Part shown: in pieces, positions 45,061 to 58,300 of the stretch
How the letters are laid out: each line of letters begins with the position of its first letter
Numbering within the stretch: the stretch's first letter is position 1
The notes under the pieces: model-generated
What the model was told of the DNA's origin: nothing
Database searches by the model: none
Seen by the model: only the letters and a program-made list of their open reading frames with translations
Position numbers and translations under genes: made by a program
NCBI GenBank assembly: GCA_030248295.1
Contig: JASANH010001039.1
Span: 1,426,001 to 1,490,000 of the forward strand
Reading direction: 5' to 3'
Length of the DNA stretch: 64,000 nucleotides
Origin: Mesodorylaimus sp. YZB2_4
Lineage: Eukaryota; Nematoda; Enoplea; Dorylaimida; Dorylaimidae

Positions 45061-46355
45061 GCTACTACAGTACTTGGTTTGTTTGTGGATTTGTCTGAGG
45101 GTAGGATCTGGGATCGTTGAGACATCGCATCGATGTGCTAGGAAAGGCCACTGGTGTTGACTTTGGTCTCCCCTCAGCTATTGACAACTGAACTCGCCAT
45201 TGGTGAAGGTAACAAAGACAGGAGCATGCTTTTTTTTTGGTCATGCAATGCAATCGATTACAAGATACGATATACTCCTTCTGATATACCATCGTGGCAT
45301 TTTGGGACTTGACCAGCTGTGTATTGTTACACAAATCAGTTGCAGGCACCCCATGGCCACGACCCATGCTCTCAATCCCGAGCAGAACCCAACGGGCCCC
45401 TCATGGTTTCTACATTGTTCGTCAAGGATGTGCGGGAAACACTGCGAATCCATATGTTTATTGAAGCCGTGCGGTTCCATGTAATCGTCAATTGTGGAAC
45501 TATCATGACCTGACAATGTTATCCATGTGGGAAATGCTCGTGAAACAATGTGGCGTCAAAAGAATATACTTTACCCGTTTCCACACAGGATCCATGATGG
45601 AATTCTGAAATTTTAAAACATGGCGATATCCACACCTGACTGAGGGGCTGTTTAGGAATCGAGGGCTCAACGATCGATACGCTACAGGGCAAGCCTTTCT
45701 AGGACGGCTCGGGGCTGATATTTCACATGGGTGTGCGCTGACTGGCTTAGTGGCGATGAGAAGCAAACTCCTAGCCCACTAGCCCCCAATGACTGAGCAC
45801 GAGCTTGCTGGATCTCCACATGATCCTCTGGTCGTTTCCCAAGTCGTTCTGTTGATACTCACAGAAAACTCAACTTCTACTCATTTGTTTCCACTTCATT
45901 GAGCACACTGTAGTTTTGTCTGGTGCGTTGAGTAGACGAGCTATCCGCCATCGCCAGCCACTGCGCATTGCCTGGACTAAAAGCTATTCGTCTGTAATGA
46001 CAGCTTTTTCAAAATGATTGCAAATTATTCCGAAATGTTCTCACTCGATCGAAACATTCGAACTCAATTTTTCCCACTTTGGCCCAGAATAAGGTATGAA
46101 ATTTTCAAAAGAACCATGACGCAGTGAAATACAATGCCTCCACAAAATTGGCGAGCCAGCACACGGTAACAGCACAGTCGATAAATGTGTTCTTCTGGTC
46201 AGTTCTTGTTTGATAATAACTGGCACCTTTGAATTCTTGCTAACTAGCAACACCACACTGATCGGCACATACGAACCCAGCATTAGAACAGCCTTATATC
46301 AGTCTAGGGATGGAAATCACGTTGTGTCAAGAAGTTGTGGAAAGCTGCTTACAAA
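45061..46355. other. 5' flank of CTLD-PAN copy 8 and intergenic DNA
   Basis: About 45215-45300 on the minus strand resembles 47460-47535 downstream of copy 8 (ttgtaatcgatt, ggtata/gtagttta words). From 45855 to 45995 the DNA matches the flank of copy 7. The rest shows nothing coding. Transcription of copy 8 probably starts shortly before 46356; a TATA-like 'cttatatcag' lies at 46293-46302. Confidence 0.45.
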
Positions 46356-47381
46356 ATGGCAAGGGCCAAACAGTTTCACGCATTACTACTGTTTTGGACT
46401 TTTACCCATTCTAAGGCAGGTATGTCACAGCAACGGAATTATTTTACTTTATTTGCTCAAAAAAGCTTTGAATTTCTGCCGAGCCAAAAAAAGTTTCACA
46501 TCTTGAAGTTTTTTGTTTTTAGCTCCCAAATGCTTCTCGGGCGACACGGAATTCGTTAAAGACTGTGAAAGCAACTATGACGGTGTGGTCAACGGTGGTC
46601 GCTGCTTTTATCTGGCCAATGTACCGGGTGAAGCAGCAAGGAGTTTATATGGGAAAAATTATACGGTGGCGAAGTGGAGAAAGGGTTTCGACTTATGCAT
46701 TCAAACCGGGGGCACATTTGCGCATATTCACACTCATTCTGAAATCTTGTCCATTTTTAGTTCCTTTGGGGTGAACCTTCATTTTCCAAGGAAAAACAAT
46801 GTTCGCAGTGCTTAAAAATTTCAGAAAAAATTCATGGACTCAAATGCAAGCGCGCCTTGGGTTGCAGCGAGGGGCGATCGGTTTGGACTTTCTAACGCAG
46901 CAGACGTTCATTGGTACAATGGCAAAGCGGAGCCAGATCCAATCTTGACGGGACTCAATACTTTGATTAGAAATCGATCAGCAACCACTGAAATCAGAAT
47001 TGGGGAAGCATGCATAATTTTAAGAAGGAACAGCTCTTTGGGTTTTGGGGATTTAAATTGCTCGATTGAGAGTTTCGTCCTTTGCACATTTTACAGTGAG
47101 TTACAAATTTGCTGTTGAAGAACAATTTTCATACAATTTTTTTAGATGGAGAGCAAGATTTCATCAAAATTCCATCCAAATGCATGAACGAGGCAGTTGT
47201 GGTATCTTCGAGTGCTGCTTCACTGCAAGCCTGCACCAATGAATGCGCCAGCTACATCTGGTGCCGAAGTTTCAATTGGTACGAATCGACTGGAAAATGT
47301 GAATTATTTTCTTGGTCTAGCTCTGAAGCTGACAGATTCAAAGATGATAAATCTTGTACACTTTACACTTATGTCCCGTGA
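46356..47381 (+). CDS. Secreted CTLD-PAN protein, copy 8
   Basis: Exons: 46356-46419, 46523-46770, 46825-47095 and 47146-47381, 272 aa, again 64/248/271/236 nt with phases 1, 0, 1. The signal peptide is MARAKQFHALLLFWTFTHSKA. The CTLD has VVNGGRCFYLANVPGEAARS, KNYTVAKW, PWVAARGDRFGLSN and LGFGDLNC..SFVLC. The PAN domain has CMNE, CTNECASYIWCRSFNWYES and KCELFSW and ends TYVP. An AATAAA lies at 47448-47453, 67 nt after the stop. It is the only intact copy on the plus strand, and copy 7 is its truncated duplicate. Confidence 0.88.
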
Positions 47382-47459
47382 AAATTACTCTGCATCATCG
47401 ATCGCTTCTTGCCCAACAAGCGGCAAAAAATAATTGCGAAGAAATGCAATAAAAATGTT

Positions 47460-48420
47460 AGAGTTGTGGTAGTTTATCGAAAGAAGCATATTGTAGCTTG
47501 TAATCGATTGAAAAGCATGATCAAGAAAGCAAGTTTAATTCTTTTTTGCCTCTTCCAAATATTGATCGCTGCTTGGTGCATTCGACAAAAAAATTTTGTG
47601 AAGATGTTTTTGCTGTCTTTGAGGGTCTCACGTACGAATAGGGTTTCAGTTAGCTAAACACAGTCGCAGCTTGAGCTACAGTACCAAACGCGTTTTGGCG
47701 TGCTGTGTTGTTGGTGAAAACCATTTTTCGTGTCTGCGATCCTGTGTGCTGGAGCGAAGAGCAGCAGAGGAATATCAGTATCTAGTATTACACATCGAAA
47801 TCCGGGGCTGGGCTGGATTGGTTGATGCTAGCGTCGTTCTGCATCTGCTCTCCGCCATCCCAAGAAGGGATCAATGGGGAGCACTCATTGATCATCAAAA
47901 AATGGTAGCGCTAAACTCGTTCAATCCGCCCCAGTAAACGGATATCAATTCCAATAACCTTTTGAAAAGCTGGAATATTATCGATCTGAGACCTAGATTA
48001 TCCTTTGTGCCTGATATTATTGTAAGGTAATTTAATATAAAATATAAGCGGTTTGGGCGAGATATCTTCCTTAAATTTGAAAAAGCGAGCACCCATTGAG
48101 CGCAGAACCCATCCACATACACTTTCGTTTACTTTCCTTCGCAGAACCTCCGCAGGTAAACCTTCTATTCCAGAAGGTCCAGCAGAACTTTCACACACCT
48201 TCACAGAACCTTTTATTTCCAGTATCTGCCGGGACATACTCCACATATCGATTTGTGCCCTGCCTGCACCAGCAAAGGCCAGTCACAGACCGGCTGCACT
48301 GGTTTAAAAAATGTTTCTTCATCTGCTGATGGACAAGACTGTTTTTCAAAACTTGCAGAAGTAAGCAGTTGCAGATTAACTAAACAATAATTCTGTTGGT
48401 TTAAGAATTATTATCCCGCG
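47460..48420. other. Downstream of copy 8, uncertain
   Basis: The 47460-47535 stretch is related in reverse to 45215-45300. Around 48040-48300 a minus-strand frame reads GPSGIEGLPAEVLRRKVNES and looks mildly protein-like, but repeated 'cagaacct' words on the plus strand make chance likely. No gene is called. Confidence 0.3.
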
Positions 48421-49060
48421 GTGTCTACCATACGGGAGTAGACAGCAAGGCTCATCGCGCACTAAACGCACTGATATTTTGACATCACCATGTGATAAGG
48501 TATTTGAAGTCCAAGTTTTGCCGCGCGTTGAACATCACGCCCCACGACAAGCGCGGCGCCAAACCAGGATTAGGAATGGATACTTATGCATTAGAATAGG
48601 TCCTGTTTGTCGTGTTTGATTAGGCATACACAATCCAAGATGTTCCAGATCATCGGGCTAGGTCCCATGTTGAAGCCTGTTTTGCATGATGTCATTTGGC
48701 CTCATTCCACTGACTTGGACCTGTTCTCTTTTGTTCGTGTTTGTGCTGATGGAATACTTCTTACCAGGGGTATGTATTAGGGAGGGTATAAATCGGAGCG
48801 TCTGTTCATATATCAGTCAGAGCGTATTTTCGTACTGGTCAATAAACGTCATTCGTGATTCTTTCGTCTCAACTTCACTTTTTATTATTTGTCACGAGTC
48901 CGCATCCATCGTTTCATGGCTCGTTTGGTCGGTGAACGGGGCGCCAAGCGATATCACCCATACCGCCAGCGCACGATCGGTACGCAGTAATCGAGTGTGG
49001 TGTAGCTGAGTCAGCAGGGTCAGCTAGGTCAAAACCCCTCTCCCTCGCCCAACCTCATCA
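48421..49060. other. Intergenic, no gene seen
   Basis: Only short frames. 48686-49009 is open and has a hydrophobic N-terminal half, but it ends in repeat-like DNA and has no splice support. Confidence 0.35.
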
Positions 49061-49560
49061 CAACCATGTTTGGCAGGGGTTTGAGAGAATGCGACCAGGA
49101 AAAGCCAGTGGAACTGAAACACTGACTGCAGCAATGTAAGTCCTGCGACTAATCTGCGGCTGATCGTGCGACGAATACTGTAAATCCCAGAGGCAAAGTT
49201 TTCAGGCCAGCAGGGATCAATCATAGACAGGGAGTTTACACCGGCGTGCCCGCTCGTTTTTCTATATTAAAATTTTTTTGGGGCAAAGCCCATTTTTGCC
49301 TTTTAGCCGGCCAGCAGTCAAACCTTGTAAACAGGGCTGTGCGGGGACCGGCGCGTCTACTAGTTTTGTTTCCATCTCTACACTCGGAGCACCTCGGCGG
49401 TACCGGGTGAGTGACTCACGACCTGGCGTACAAGGTCAGCGAGAGTATATGATTCGCAAACCGATCTCCATCAGCGGGGATCGAACCAAGGACGAGTCCA
49501 TCCACTCGCTCCCAAGCAATGCGGACCGCTGCACCACCGCGGACGCGCGTGTCCGCTTGT
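49060..49560 (-). repeat. tRNA-derived SINE (reverse) and a tail fragment
   Basis: The main copy, about 49290-49560, reads on the minus strand 'gcggtggtgcagcggtccgc' then a good B box 'ggttcgatcccc' and the family words 'cggtttgcgaatc', 'cgctgaccttgtacgcca' and 'ggtaccgccgaggtgctcc'. A separate 3' fragment at 49060-49230 shares 'gcgactaatctgcggctgat' with the SINE end near 53676. Confidence 0.7.
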
Positions 49561-49654
49561 GCTTAATGGCTAGAATACTGGTAATTATTATTATCGATTG
49601 CACTAGTGTTAGAAATGACCTCAAGGTCTCAGAAATCTGTCAAAACCCTGATTG

Positions 49655-49945
49655 ACCGACCCTTCGTCAAGGTCAGGGTCAGGTTAGAATTCCTTGAACC
49701 CGGTTAAAGTATTCTGACAGCTAAAGAACATAAATTCAGGGATATGTTGGTATAATGGTAAAATTGAAAACACAGAGAAGCTTTGTTGCTGGAACCAATT
49801 ATAAGCAAATTTCTTTGTCCGATAAATGTCAAACTCAGAGGCAGAAAATTAACAATGCCTAGCAGGTCAATGGTCAGGTCAGAAAGGTGTTTGTTTAGGT
49901 CAATGTCAGGGGTCAGGTCAGACAGTGAAAAACCCAGGTCATGGG
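49655..49945 (+). repeat. AGGTCA-rich degenerate tract
   Basis: Words AAGGTCAGGGTCAGG, GCAGGTCAATGGTCAGGTCAG, TAGGTCAATGTCAGGGGTCAGGTCAG and CCAGGTCATGG occur within 290 bp. This may be a decayed short tandem repeat. AGGTCA is also the half-site bound by nuclear receptors, but no gene nearby makes regulation obvious. Confidence 0.45.
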
Positions 49946-52397
49946 CACAAGATTGCACTGATCAAGGAATGAAAAACCGGTTATTCTCATATCTACTGGC
50001 CTCTTGGCTAAAAAATGAGCTCGCCTGAAATCATGTTGCTGCCTACAAAGGCCCATGCATTATCTCTGATTGATTGCTGTTCACAAAAAAAACCCACCAA
50101 GGAGTAGTAGCTTGCTAGTCTGTTTTTTCTTGAGAGGTTTAGAGTAGCTGTAGTTTCAACAACTCTGTGGCTCTTGAGCAATTTATATATTTTCCCCCAC
50201 ATGGCTATGAAAGGGGTCAGAAAATCAATTTCCCCCGATTAATCTTACTAAAATTTCATCTGATCATAAGTTCCCCGTTTTACAGAATTTAACATACTGT
50301 AAATGTTATACATCGTTAGCGTGTCTTTATTACCAGTAAATGCTGCTTTTTTGGTGCGACAAAAAGTTGTTACGAAACCTGACCTAATCTCTGTTGAGAT
50401 CCAGTAAAATTGATACTGAAACATTGTTATTTACTAAAACTTCAAACTAAACCTGAATCTTTTTGAAAACTCCAAATAATAGGGAACGTTTTCTTGCGAC
50501 TTTTGGAGTCAGAGACATGCTATAGTGGATGCCTAAATATATTAACCCATGGTAGAGTATGCATCTAGTCTTTACAAAAGGTACTGCTTACAGAGTCATA
50601 TTGTGTGAAAACTTGCAAATACCAGGTTTTTCCAGCCAGGCATATCTAACACCTCAATTGTCATATTCAGAAATCCAGTTTGTGATACTCTAACAAATAA
50701 CTAAAAATTAACAATTTCTTCTCAGACTATGGCCCGGAACTCTCACATATGGATCCTCCGTTATGCAAAAACTACTCAGGCTTTATGTGTTCAAGCAAAT
50801 TCTGCAAATCCTAGAGTTGCGCAGATATGAAAAGGTTTAAGTACTAATTGCAATAATATGCAAAATTGCTGTATTTTTTATCCGTCCGACCCGATGTATC
50901 TAAAAGGTGACCGATCCGGGGTCTAACAGCCGCCTCAAAAAAATTTCTGACTTAACTTTTATCTGACGTAATTTCCAAAACTAACTCTGACTTTTTCTGG
51001 CTCAAGACTTACAATCATCAGGTTTTCGCTTAGGAAGTCAGGATTTTGAAAATTTTTTAGCTCAGGAGTCATAAGTCAAAAAATTTCCGAATTAATTGAG
51101 TCTTAAAGATTCAGTTTTAGTTTCAGTTCACTGTATCAACGCTACTCAGGACTCCACTAAATTTACATTCTTTCACTGCCAGAATACTTCGATTGGGCGC
51201 ACCAGGGTGCTAGAAATTCTGTTATTACCCACCTGATCGAATCCCCCAAAACTTATCTGACTTTGACCTCTGACTGACAAGGAGTTGGTTGATCAGGGTT
51301 TTGAAAGATTTCTGACCATGATCTCGACCTCATTCCTAATACGCACTCTTAAATACGCTTTAATTTGAAGTACATGCTCAATTACGTTTTTATACAGCAA
51401 ATTCTTAGCTACAATATCAAACAAGGTTTTTCTTTTTACACATGATTTTCCAAGGCACGAAAAGCATTGACCCGCACCGTAGCCTGGCCACGCACGTTTG
51501 ACCAAAGCCACTCGAATTCCAAACTCTCCCCTCTTTACTCGGCCAATGCTCGTCTTGGCCTTTCGTAAAAGTAGTTTGGCATTTCGGCTAGCCTTTCACT
51601 CGGAAAATGTCATGTCCAACGATTGTTGATTTTCGTATAGCAGTCCTATCCTATGGGGCTTGTATGGAGCACTAAATAGCCTGCTGATTTTTATTCATTT
51701 TGCGACTTATTGTTTTAATTTGCGTCAGTCACTTTACTAGTTTCCCGCACTATCTCAGGTAAATGTCACAACTCTTGTTATTTCCTGTCATACAATTCTG
51801 CTTTCGTCCTGCAGATGAGCTCGAAATCCGTAGTTTTCTGTGAATCTAAAATGCTTGCATTCGCCCATTTCTCATGTTCAAACTACTTGCTTCTTGATAA
51901 AATTCTTTTGTTCAACTATCAAAGAAAGCCATTTTTTTTCAAATTTTTCCCACGTGGCTATTAAATTCTATCAGGTCACCTGATCCTATTTCAGTCTTTG
52001 TTGACTGCTCATTCCGTTTCTCTTCCTTTCGGCTCATTCTTCCCTTTGATATGTAAGAAGAGTCTCATTTGCTGGCTCGTCTTTGGAGAGTTTTGAAGTC
52101 GATCTATGCCCAACTCGTTGAGGAGTTCTATCCGTTGTTAGCCTCTAATTTATTGGTTGCCAAGGCAGCCGAGGGAGATCGGCCAAGTATTTTCTTGTTT
52201 TGTCATATGCTAGCTAGCTTGCGAAGGTTGGCATGAGGAATTAATTAAAGGGACTGGACAGAGACGGGCAAATGATCAAATCATAGGTTCGTCAGAACAA
52301 CCCTCAAACTCCGTCAAACTTAGTCGCTTTCCATTCAGAGTCGTCGGAAATTCCTGATTCCTCTGGTTCTTTGGAACTTTTGGTTCGTGCGCTGACG
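49946..52397. other. Upstream region of the SLC6-like gene, no gene seen
   Basis: Mostly AT-rich. At 50930-51310 there are many 'ctgactt', 'gacct' and 'aagtcag' words like those of the AGGTCA tract, so the two may be parts of one decayed repeat. No clear TATA or initiator was found for the gene starting at 52398. Confidence 0.4.
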
Positions 52398-55300
52398 ATG
52401 AATAGTGCGAGAAATAGGGTCAGCCCGAGCGAGGTAAGAGGCTTGGTTTCACATTTTTTTAAGGTCTAAAACTGAATTTATGGGTACTTGAATCCCCAAA
52501 AAAGGACACCAAAACTACAAGATTTAAAAAATGAAATGCCTAAAAGGAAGACAAAGAATGTCGCGGGAAGCACACTCCGTAAGGTACTCAGAAGAATCCT
52601 CAAAACCACCGAAAAGGGAAGCCTCAGATGAGGGCTAGAGATATAAAAATCTATGCTGAAAAAAAGCAGCTCCACTAAAGTCGGTTGTCAAACAATTAAT
52701 TCAGGTTTTTGACTCGGTGCCGTATTTGTCATTCAAAAGAATAGAATCTCCTACAATAATAAGACATATGGAATCAAAGTGACGATCAGATATCAAAAAA
52801 ATTGAACATCAGAAACTCAAAATTTACAGCAAATAAATAACGAACCTTGCAAAAATTCAAAACCATAGCATCATTATTTTCAGGGCCAAACCAGCAGAAT
52901 CGCTATGGTCAGCAATGACAGACAAAGAGATCACGCGGAAGACACCGATTCGAAAAATATACGGGACACATGGCCAATGAAAATGGAATCCATGTTTGCT
53001 TTGACCAGTTACAACATAAATATTTTCGCTTTATGGAATTTCCCAACTTTTTGTTTCAAAAATGGAGGAGGTAAGTCATAAAAAATGTCAGATGAGTATT
53101 AACCAAACTGTCCTTTCAGCCGCATTTTTTATTCCTTACATCCTAACCATTATTTTATGCGGAATGCCCCTTTACATGGTCGAATTGAAGCTGGGGCAGC
53201 GCGGTGGTGCTGGCATAGTCGCCATGTGGAACTGTGCCCCGTTTTTTAAAGGTCAGTAATCGCAAAATTGTATCCCCTTTGTTTGACTTTTCTGAAATTC
53301 TGCTGTGTCCTCGAGGTACATGCGAGCCTTGGCCGAGGTGGTGCGGTGTGATTGGTAGCGTTGCGAGTAGCCGCGCTCGTCTGGGGTTCGATCGATCCCC
53401 AATGAAGGAGGACCTTTCGTGAACCATGAGCCCTCCCTGACTTCGCACGCCAGGCCCTGGATGACTCATTCGGTACCGCCGAGGTGCTTTCAGTGGAGAG
53501 ACGGAAGTGTCGAAGACCGACAGGGCCAGTCCCCAGCTCGGTATCAGGGGCCATGATGCCCTTGTGTGGACGCTGGACTTCATACAGCCTTACTATTCGT
53601 AAACACCGTAACGAGCATGGCAGTCGCACAAGAGAGGGAGTGTGGCCGACCAAAGTTGGCGAAGCAGCCAAGTTTTGCGACTAAGCTGCGGCTGAAACAT
53701 AAACCCGAGGGGTTAGCATTTCTCAGCCAGGAGGATCCATTGTTCTTTCCCACCCGCCACGGCTTGCGGCACTAGGGTTACACCATAAGCTAAAAAGCCC
53801 AGCATTCCCAGCCATCTGTCACAACTGTTTAAACATGTATGATATTTTTGACGTTTTTTTCGCGCTGGCACAATGAAACACTGAGAATAAGGAGTTAAAA
53901 GGAGAGGTTCGATGCAGCCACGCATGTCTTCTTAGAATGCATTCATTCCTGTCACTCTTATGTCATACTAGTTTAAATAATTTATTTCATTTCGATTAAA
54001 GAAAATCACGTTTATTTCACGAATGTCAAACTCTAGTTTCTACCACCTGCTCTTTCCCTTGCTCTTATTCTGATTAGAAAGGTTATGTTTCCAAGCTAGT
54101 TTCCATGGAAACAGTTGAAGAAAGGGCCAATCCTACATTGCATCTGTATTCAATTTACATTCCTTGATCAGGTACACGTAGGGTATGTATAGTTTAACAT
54201 CGGGCAGGGGTGCATGTTTCAGAAATTTCAAATGTTAAAATTAGGTGTCCAAGCTTCGGAAAAAGTAATCCTTGCCAACATTTCTGCGCCTGATTAGGGC
54301 AGGAGGGAATGGGTGAAAGATAGGAAAGGATAGGGGTGGTGTAGAAAGGGGTAGGTGAGAGACAGGCAATGATAGGACGATGCAGGAAGTAAACAGGAAA
54401 TGATGGTGCAACGACAGGAAGCAAACTCGTGAATATGAGCTCGTGATTAGGCGGTAATAAAAGGCAGAAATGTCAATATTCCTTTTCTTGGTTGGAACAT
54501 TCAAAAATCTAAGACGTATTTTAGACAACAGTTTTGATATTCTGAATTATAAAATGTTTTTGATGCCAATGTAAAAAGGTCCAGCTATAATTTTTCACAA
54601 TTTCCTAAAAGGGTAAGAAGCATCTGTGAATGCACTGCACAAGCGAATTGTAAAAGAGAAAGGAGCCAACTATACAAGGCAATATGCGAAGTTAAACCTT
54701 AAGCCTACGCTTAAAAAAATTGGAATTTCAGTCAAGATACTTTTCGCGCCTTTTTCAAATCCAAAACTTATGTGAACGACCTCAAGTATAAAAATCCAGA
54801 TCTTTTTTGTTAGCCTTTATGCAGTGCATCAGTCTTCTCTGCTTCAACTCGTCCTCCTCACATGCTGCATCTTCTTTTCCCAAAACGGTATCAAGCAACG
54901 ATGTACGCATAATCCCGTTTTTCAGGCATTGGATATGCTGGAATTTTTATAAACTTCACAGTGGCCATTTATTATGCGGTATATGCGGCGTGGACGATAT
55001 ATTATTTGGCAGCATCATTTCGCGCTCATTTGCTGTGGCAAGACTGCAACCCTGATACCCGTTGGACAACCACAGGTAAGAACAGTTTGTTCGATAGACT
55101 GACATGAGAAGCGTTAATTTTTTCATCTTGTTAAAATCTTGGATGTCAGAAAGAGAAAAAACTTTTGTCAGATGGATGTAGAATGTATTTTTTAAGCTAG
55201 AACTGCGCAGAATGTCAAATTTTTTCTTGAAAATATGCTCCTATGAACTGGAAAACGGTATTCTGTGTTATCACAATCCAAAAAATCCCGAGGGATCAAC

Positions 55301-58300
55301 TGATTGCAATACGTTTCATTTTTAGCCTGTCAACTCATACCATTCAACTGCACGCATATTTCAAACTTTACTTTTTGCCCAACAAACACCAGTGATTCAA
55401 TAAATTACCATTACGGAGTCAGCCCTGTTCCTCTGAAATTATATCATCATTATTGGAATTATGTCAACGACACATCAAACATCAGTTTGGCAGTTAATGT
55501 CAGCACTGGTGTGACTCGACTACTAAACTGGACCGACCGTTATAATGGAAGTCAAGAACCCTTTTGGCGACTGCCCGCTCATGATTATTTTGAGTAAGTA
55601 AATTCGGTCAAGTCGTGTTTTTGGTTAGCCGTGCGTTTCACCTAAAGCACAGCTCTTCACTACAGAAACAGCAGTAGCACAATGAATTGCAGAAAGATTT
55701 GCTTGATAAGTTAAAGATGTTCCATCACCGTATTTGACCGCTAAATCAAGTTAAGAATGTTTGCCTATAAATAAAAGTTGAGAATGAGGTGAACGGCTAA
55801 CAGGATAACTCTGGCACCACAAGCCCGAACTGCCGCAGAAAATGCATGTTTCTTTCTAAAAGGCAAGAATCAAAAATATCTTTCGCTGACATACAGTACT
55901 GGCATCCAGGTAAAATGAAAATATATTCATCGTCCATGATTTTGAAGCAAATTCCCCGCCAAACTTCTTCCAACAGCAGGGCTGTCAAAAGTCATTCTAT
56001 TCTACAACTGTGTGAACGGTAGGAAAAGTATCTAGATTTTAAAAAAGTCTTCCGCATTTGGTTTGTTTAGTGTATTTTTTAAGAGAAAAATAAACAAGCC
56101 CACATTTTTAGAAACGAAGTGATTCATGCCCCCAACGTATTCGCTGACCTAACTCCCGATGTTGGTCTCGGGTACGAACCCATACTTTGTCTATTACTCA
56201 TGTGCATCATCATATTTTTCTGTTTGATTCGCGGCGCGAAATCTGTCGGAAAAGTAAGTCCATGAATTTCAGGCCAATTTATTTTACTTGACGATGAATA
56301 AACATTTTACAGGCCTCAATCGTTTTTGTCACGCTATCATATACATTCTTGATAATCGTTCTGATTCGTACACTATTCGCGTTTAGTGGTGCTGCGATAG
56401 GACTGAAGACGTATTTGTTCCCAGAGTGGTCACGATTGACAGATTTCAAAGTAAGATTGGCCTGTGGCCATTTTACAGTTGAATTACCTTATATTTCCAG
56501 CAGAATTTGAAAATTTTATTGTACTCTCAGCGCTGACCACAACTGACCGGTTGGCCAGACGCCTTTAATATTTTGCACAGAGCTTTCTTTTACACCCAGG
56601 AACATATTACAATTTTCGGTTTTCCAAAATTCTATTTAACGGTTGGCGATGTTTCCTTGTCAGCAACAGTTGGACTCTGTCTGACACTCCATCTGACACA
56701 GGAAAAAATGCGTAGGCGTGTGCATGCTTCGAAAAGATGTTTGTTCTAGGTTTGGGGTGACGCCTCTTTGCTAGCCTTCTTCACATTATTCCCAACTTGG
56801 TCCTCGATAGCCAATGTTGGTTCGCATATCTCAATCGATGCCAAGTACAAGGAGGACGCAGTCATAGTGACTTTGGGCTGCGCTGTTAGCAACGTACTCT
56901 ATGGATTCACTGTCTCAATGCTGGTCGGTGTACTCGCTGATTATGTTGGAGTGTCGCCCCTGGCTTTCCTGACAACAGGTAAGATGCAGGAAGTGTGGTA
57001 GCACTCCCGGCTGGGAGGCGTCAACCTTCCGTCCATTGGTCTTTTTGGTCGGACTTCCTGTAAATCTTCCCCTCCTGTGTGCGCTAGTTACACATGTTTT
57101 CTGCCTTGCATCTGCTGTTTTTTTCAGGTCCCAACCTCATTTTCGTTGCTGTTGCTCAAGGACTAAGTCAATTGCCATTTGCACCAATCTGGTCGAGTTT
57201 CTTTTATTTTTCTGTGCTAAATGTCATAGCGGGCACACTGCTCATTATTACGCAAACTGTGGTCGAATCGGTGACTCGGTCCTGTGTGTCCAATCAGAGC
57301 GTCAAGTATTGGGGCGTTTTGTTCACTGCTGCCATCTGCGGCTCTGTTTTTCTGCTTGGCTTAGGTCTATTGACCAGGGTAAGATTGTCATGCAGGTCGG
57401 GCGTGTGTCCTTAAAACTTCATTTTGTTTTTATTTTAGCTCGGTGTTTACGTTACTTATATGCTCGATCATTACTGCAATTGGTGGAATACGATTGTACT
57501 GGCCTTTCTCGAACTCATTGTCATGATCTGTATTTCATCGCGTTTCCGTAAGTTGTTAGCGCTGAGCAGGCCAAGATCGCTGTTTCACCGCCTGACTGAT
57601 CCTATTGAAATCGTTAACTCTGGGCTAAAAATTGGATATTTATTGTACCCCGGGTGGCACACACCTATCGCTGTCGAGCATAGATGCACCCCAGAAAAAC
57701 TGTTTGAGGCAAAGCATTAAAACAAGTGGATCATGGGAGAATTATTCGAGAAATACACTGGCAGTTTACGGTGCACTACAACAGTTCACGGCAAATTACA
57801 CCGTCTCTCCGAACATAGTTGTCGATGAGGTTGTGTGGCCTTGTGCAGTATCTGATTTCATTTTTCAGAAAGCCCAAATGGCGAAACAGGGAGCAAATGC
57901 AATTCATTTCTAAAATGCGCATTGATATTTTGGCAAATATTGGCTGCAATAATTCTTATTCTTATGCTGGTCTACATATTCTACCCGTACATTCCTGTTA
58001 TGCTGGACTGGAATAACATAAAGTACCCGACGTGGGCAGAGGGTGTTGGCTGGACACTCACTGTGTTCCCACTCGCGCTCGTGCCCATTATGGCAGTCAA
58101 AAGTGTGGTGCAGGCGGATGGGCACAGTTTCGTGGAGGTAAGCCATGCGCAGTATAATTGACACAGTAAATAAAACCGGAACTATCATTTTGAAAACTCC
58201 CACTGAAAGTAAATTTTTGCAAAAGAGAATAACTAAAAGTCACTTTTTGCTAACACGATTTTAGACAAAGACAATAAAAATACATCTACTGTAAAAGATT

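Noticed and set aside
47998..48246. Minus-strand frame with GPSGIEGLPAEVLRRK
   Set aside because: Looks mildly protein-like, but the plus strand holds repeated cagaacct words and no exon structure could be fixed.
48686..49009. 107-codon plus-strand frame with a hydrophobic start
   Set aside because: No splice or domain support, and it runs towards SINE-like DNA.
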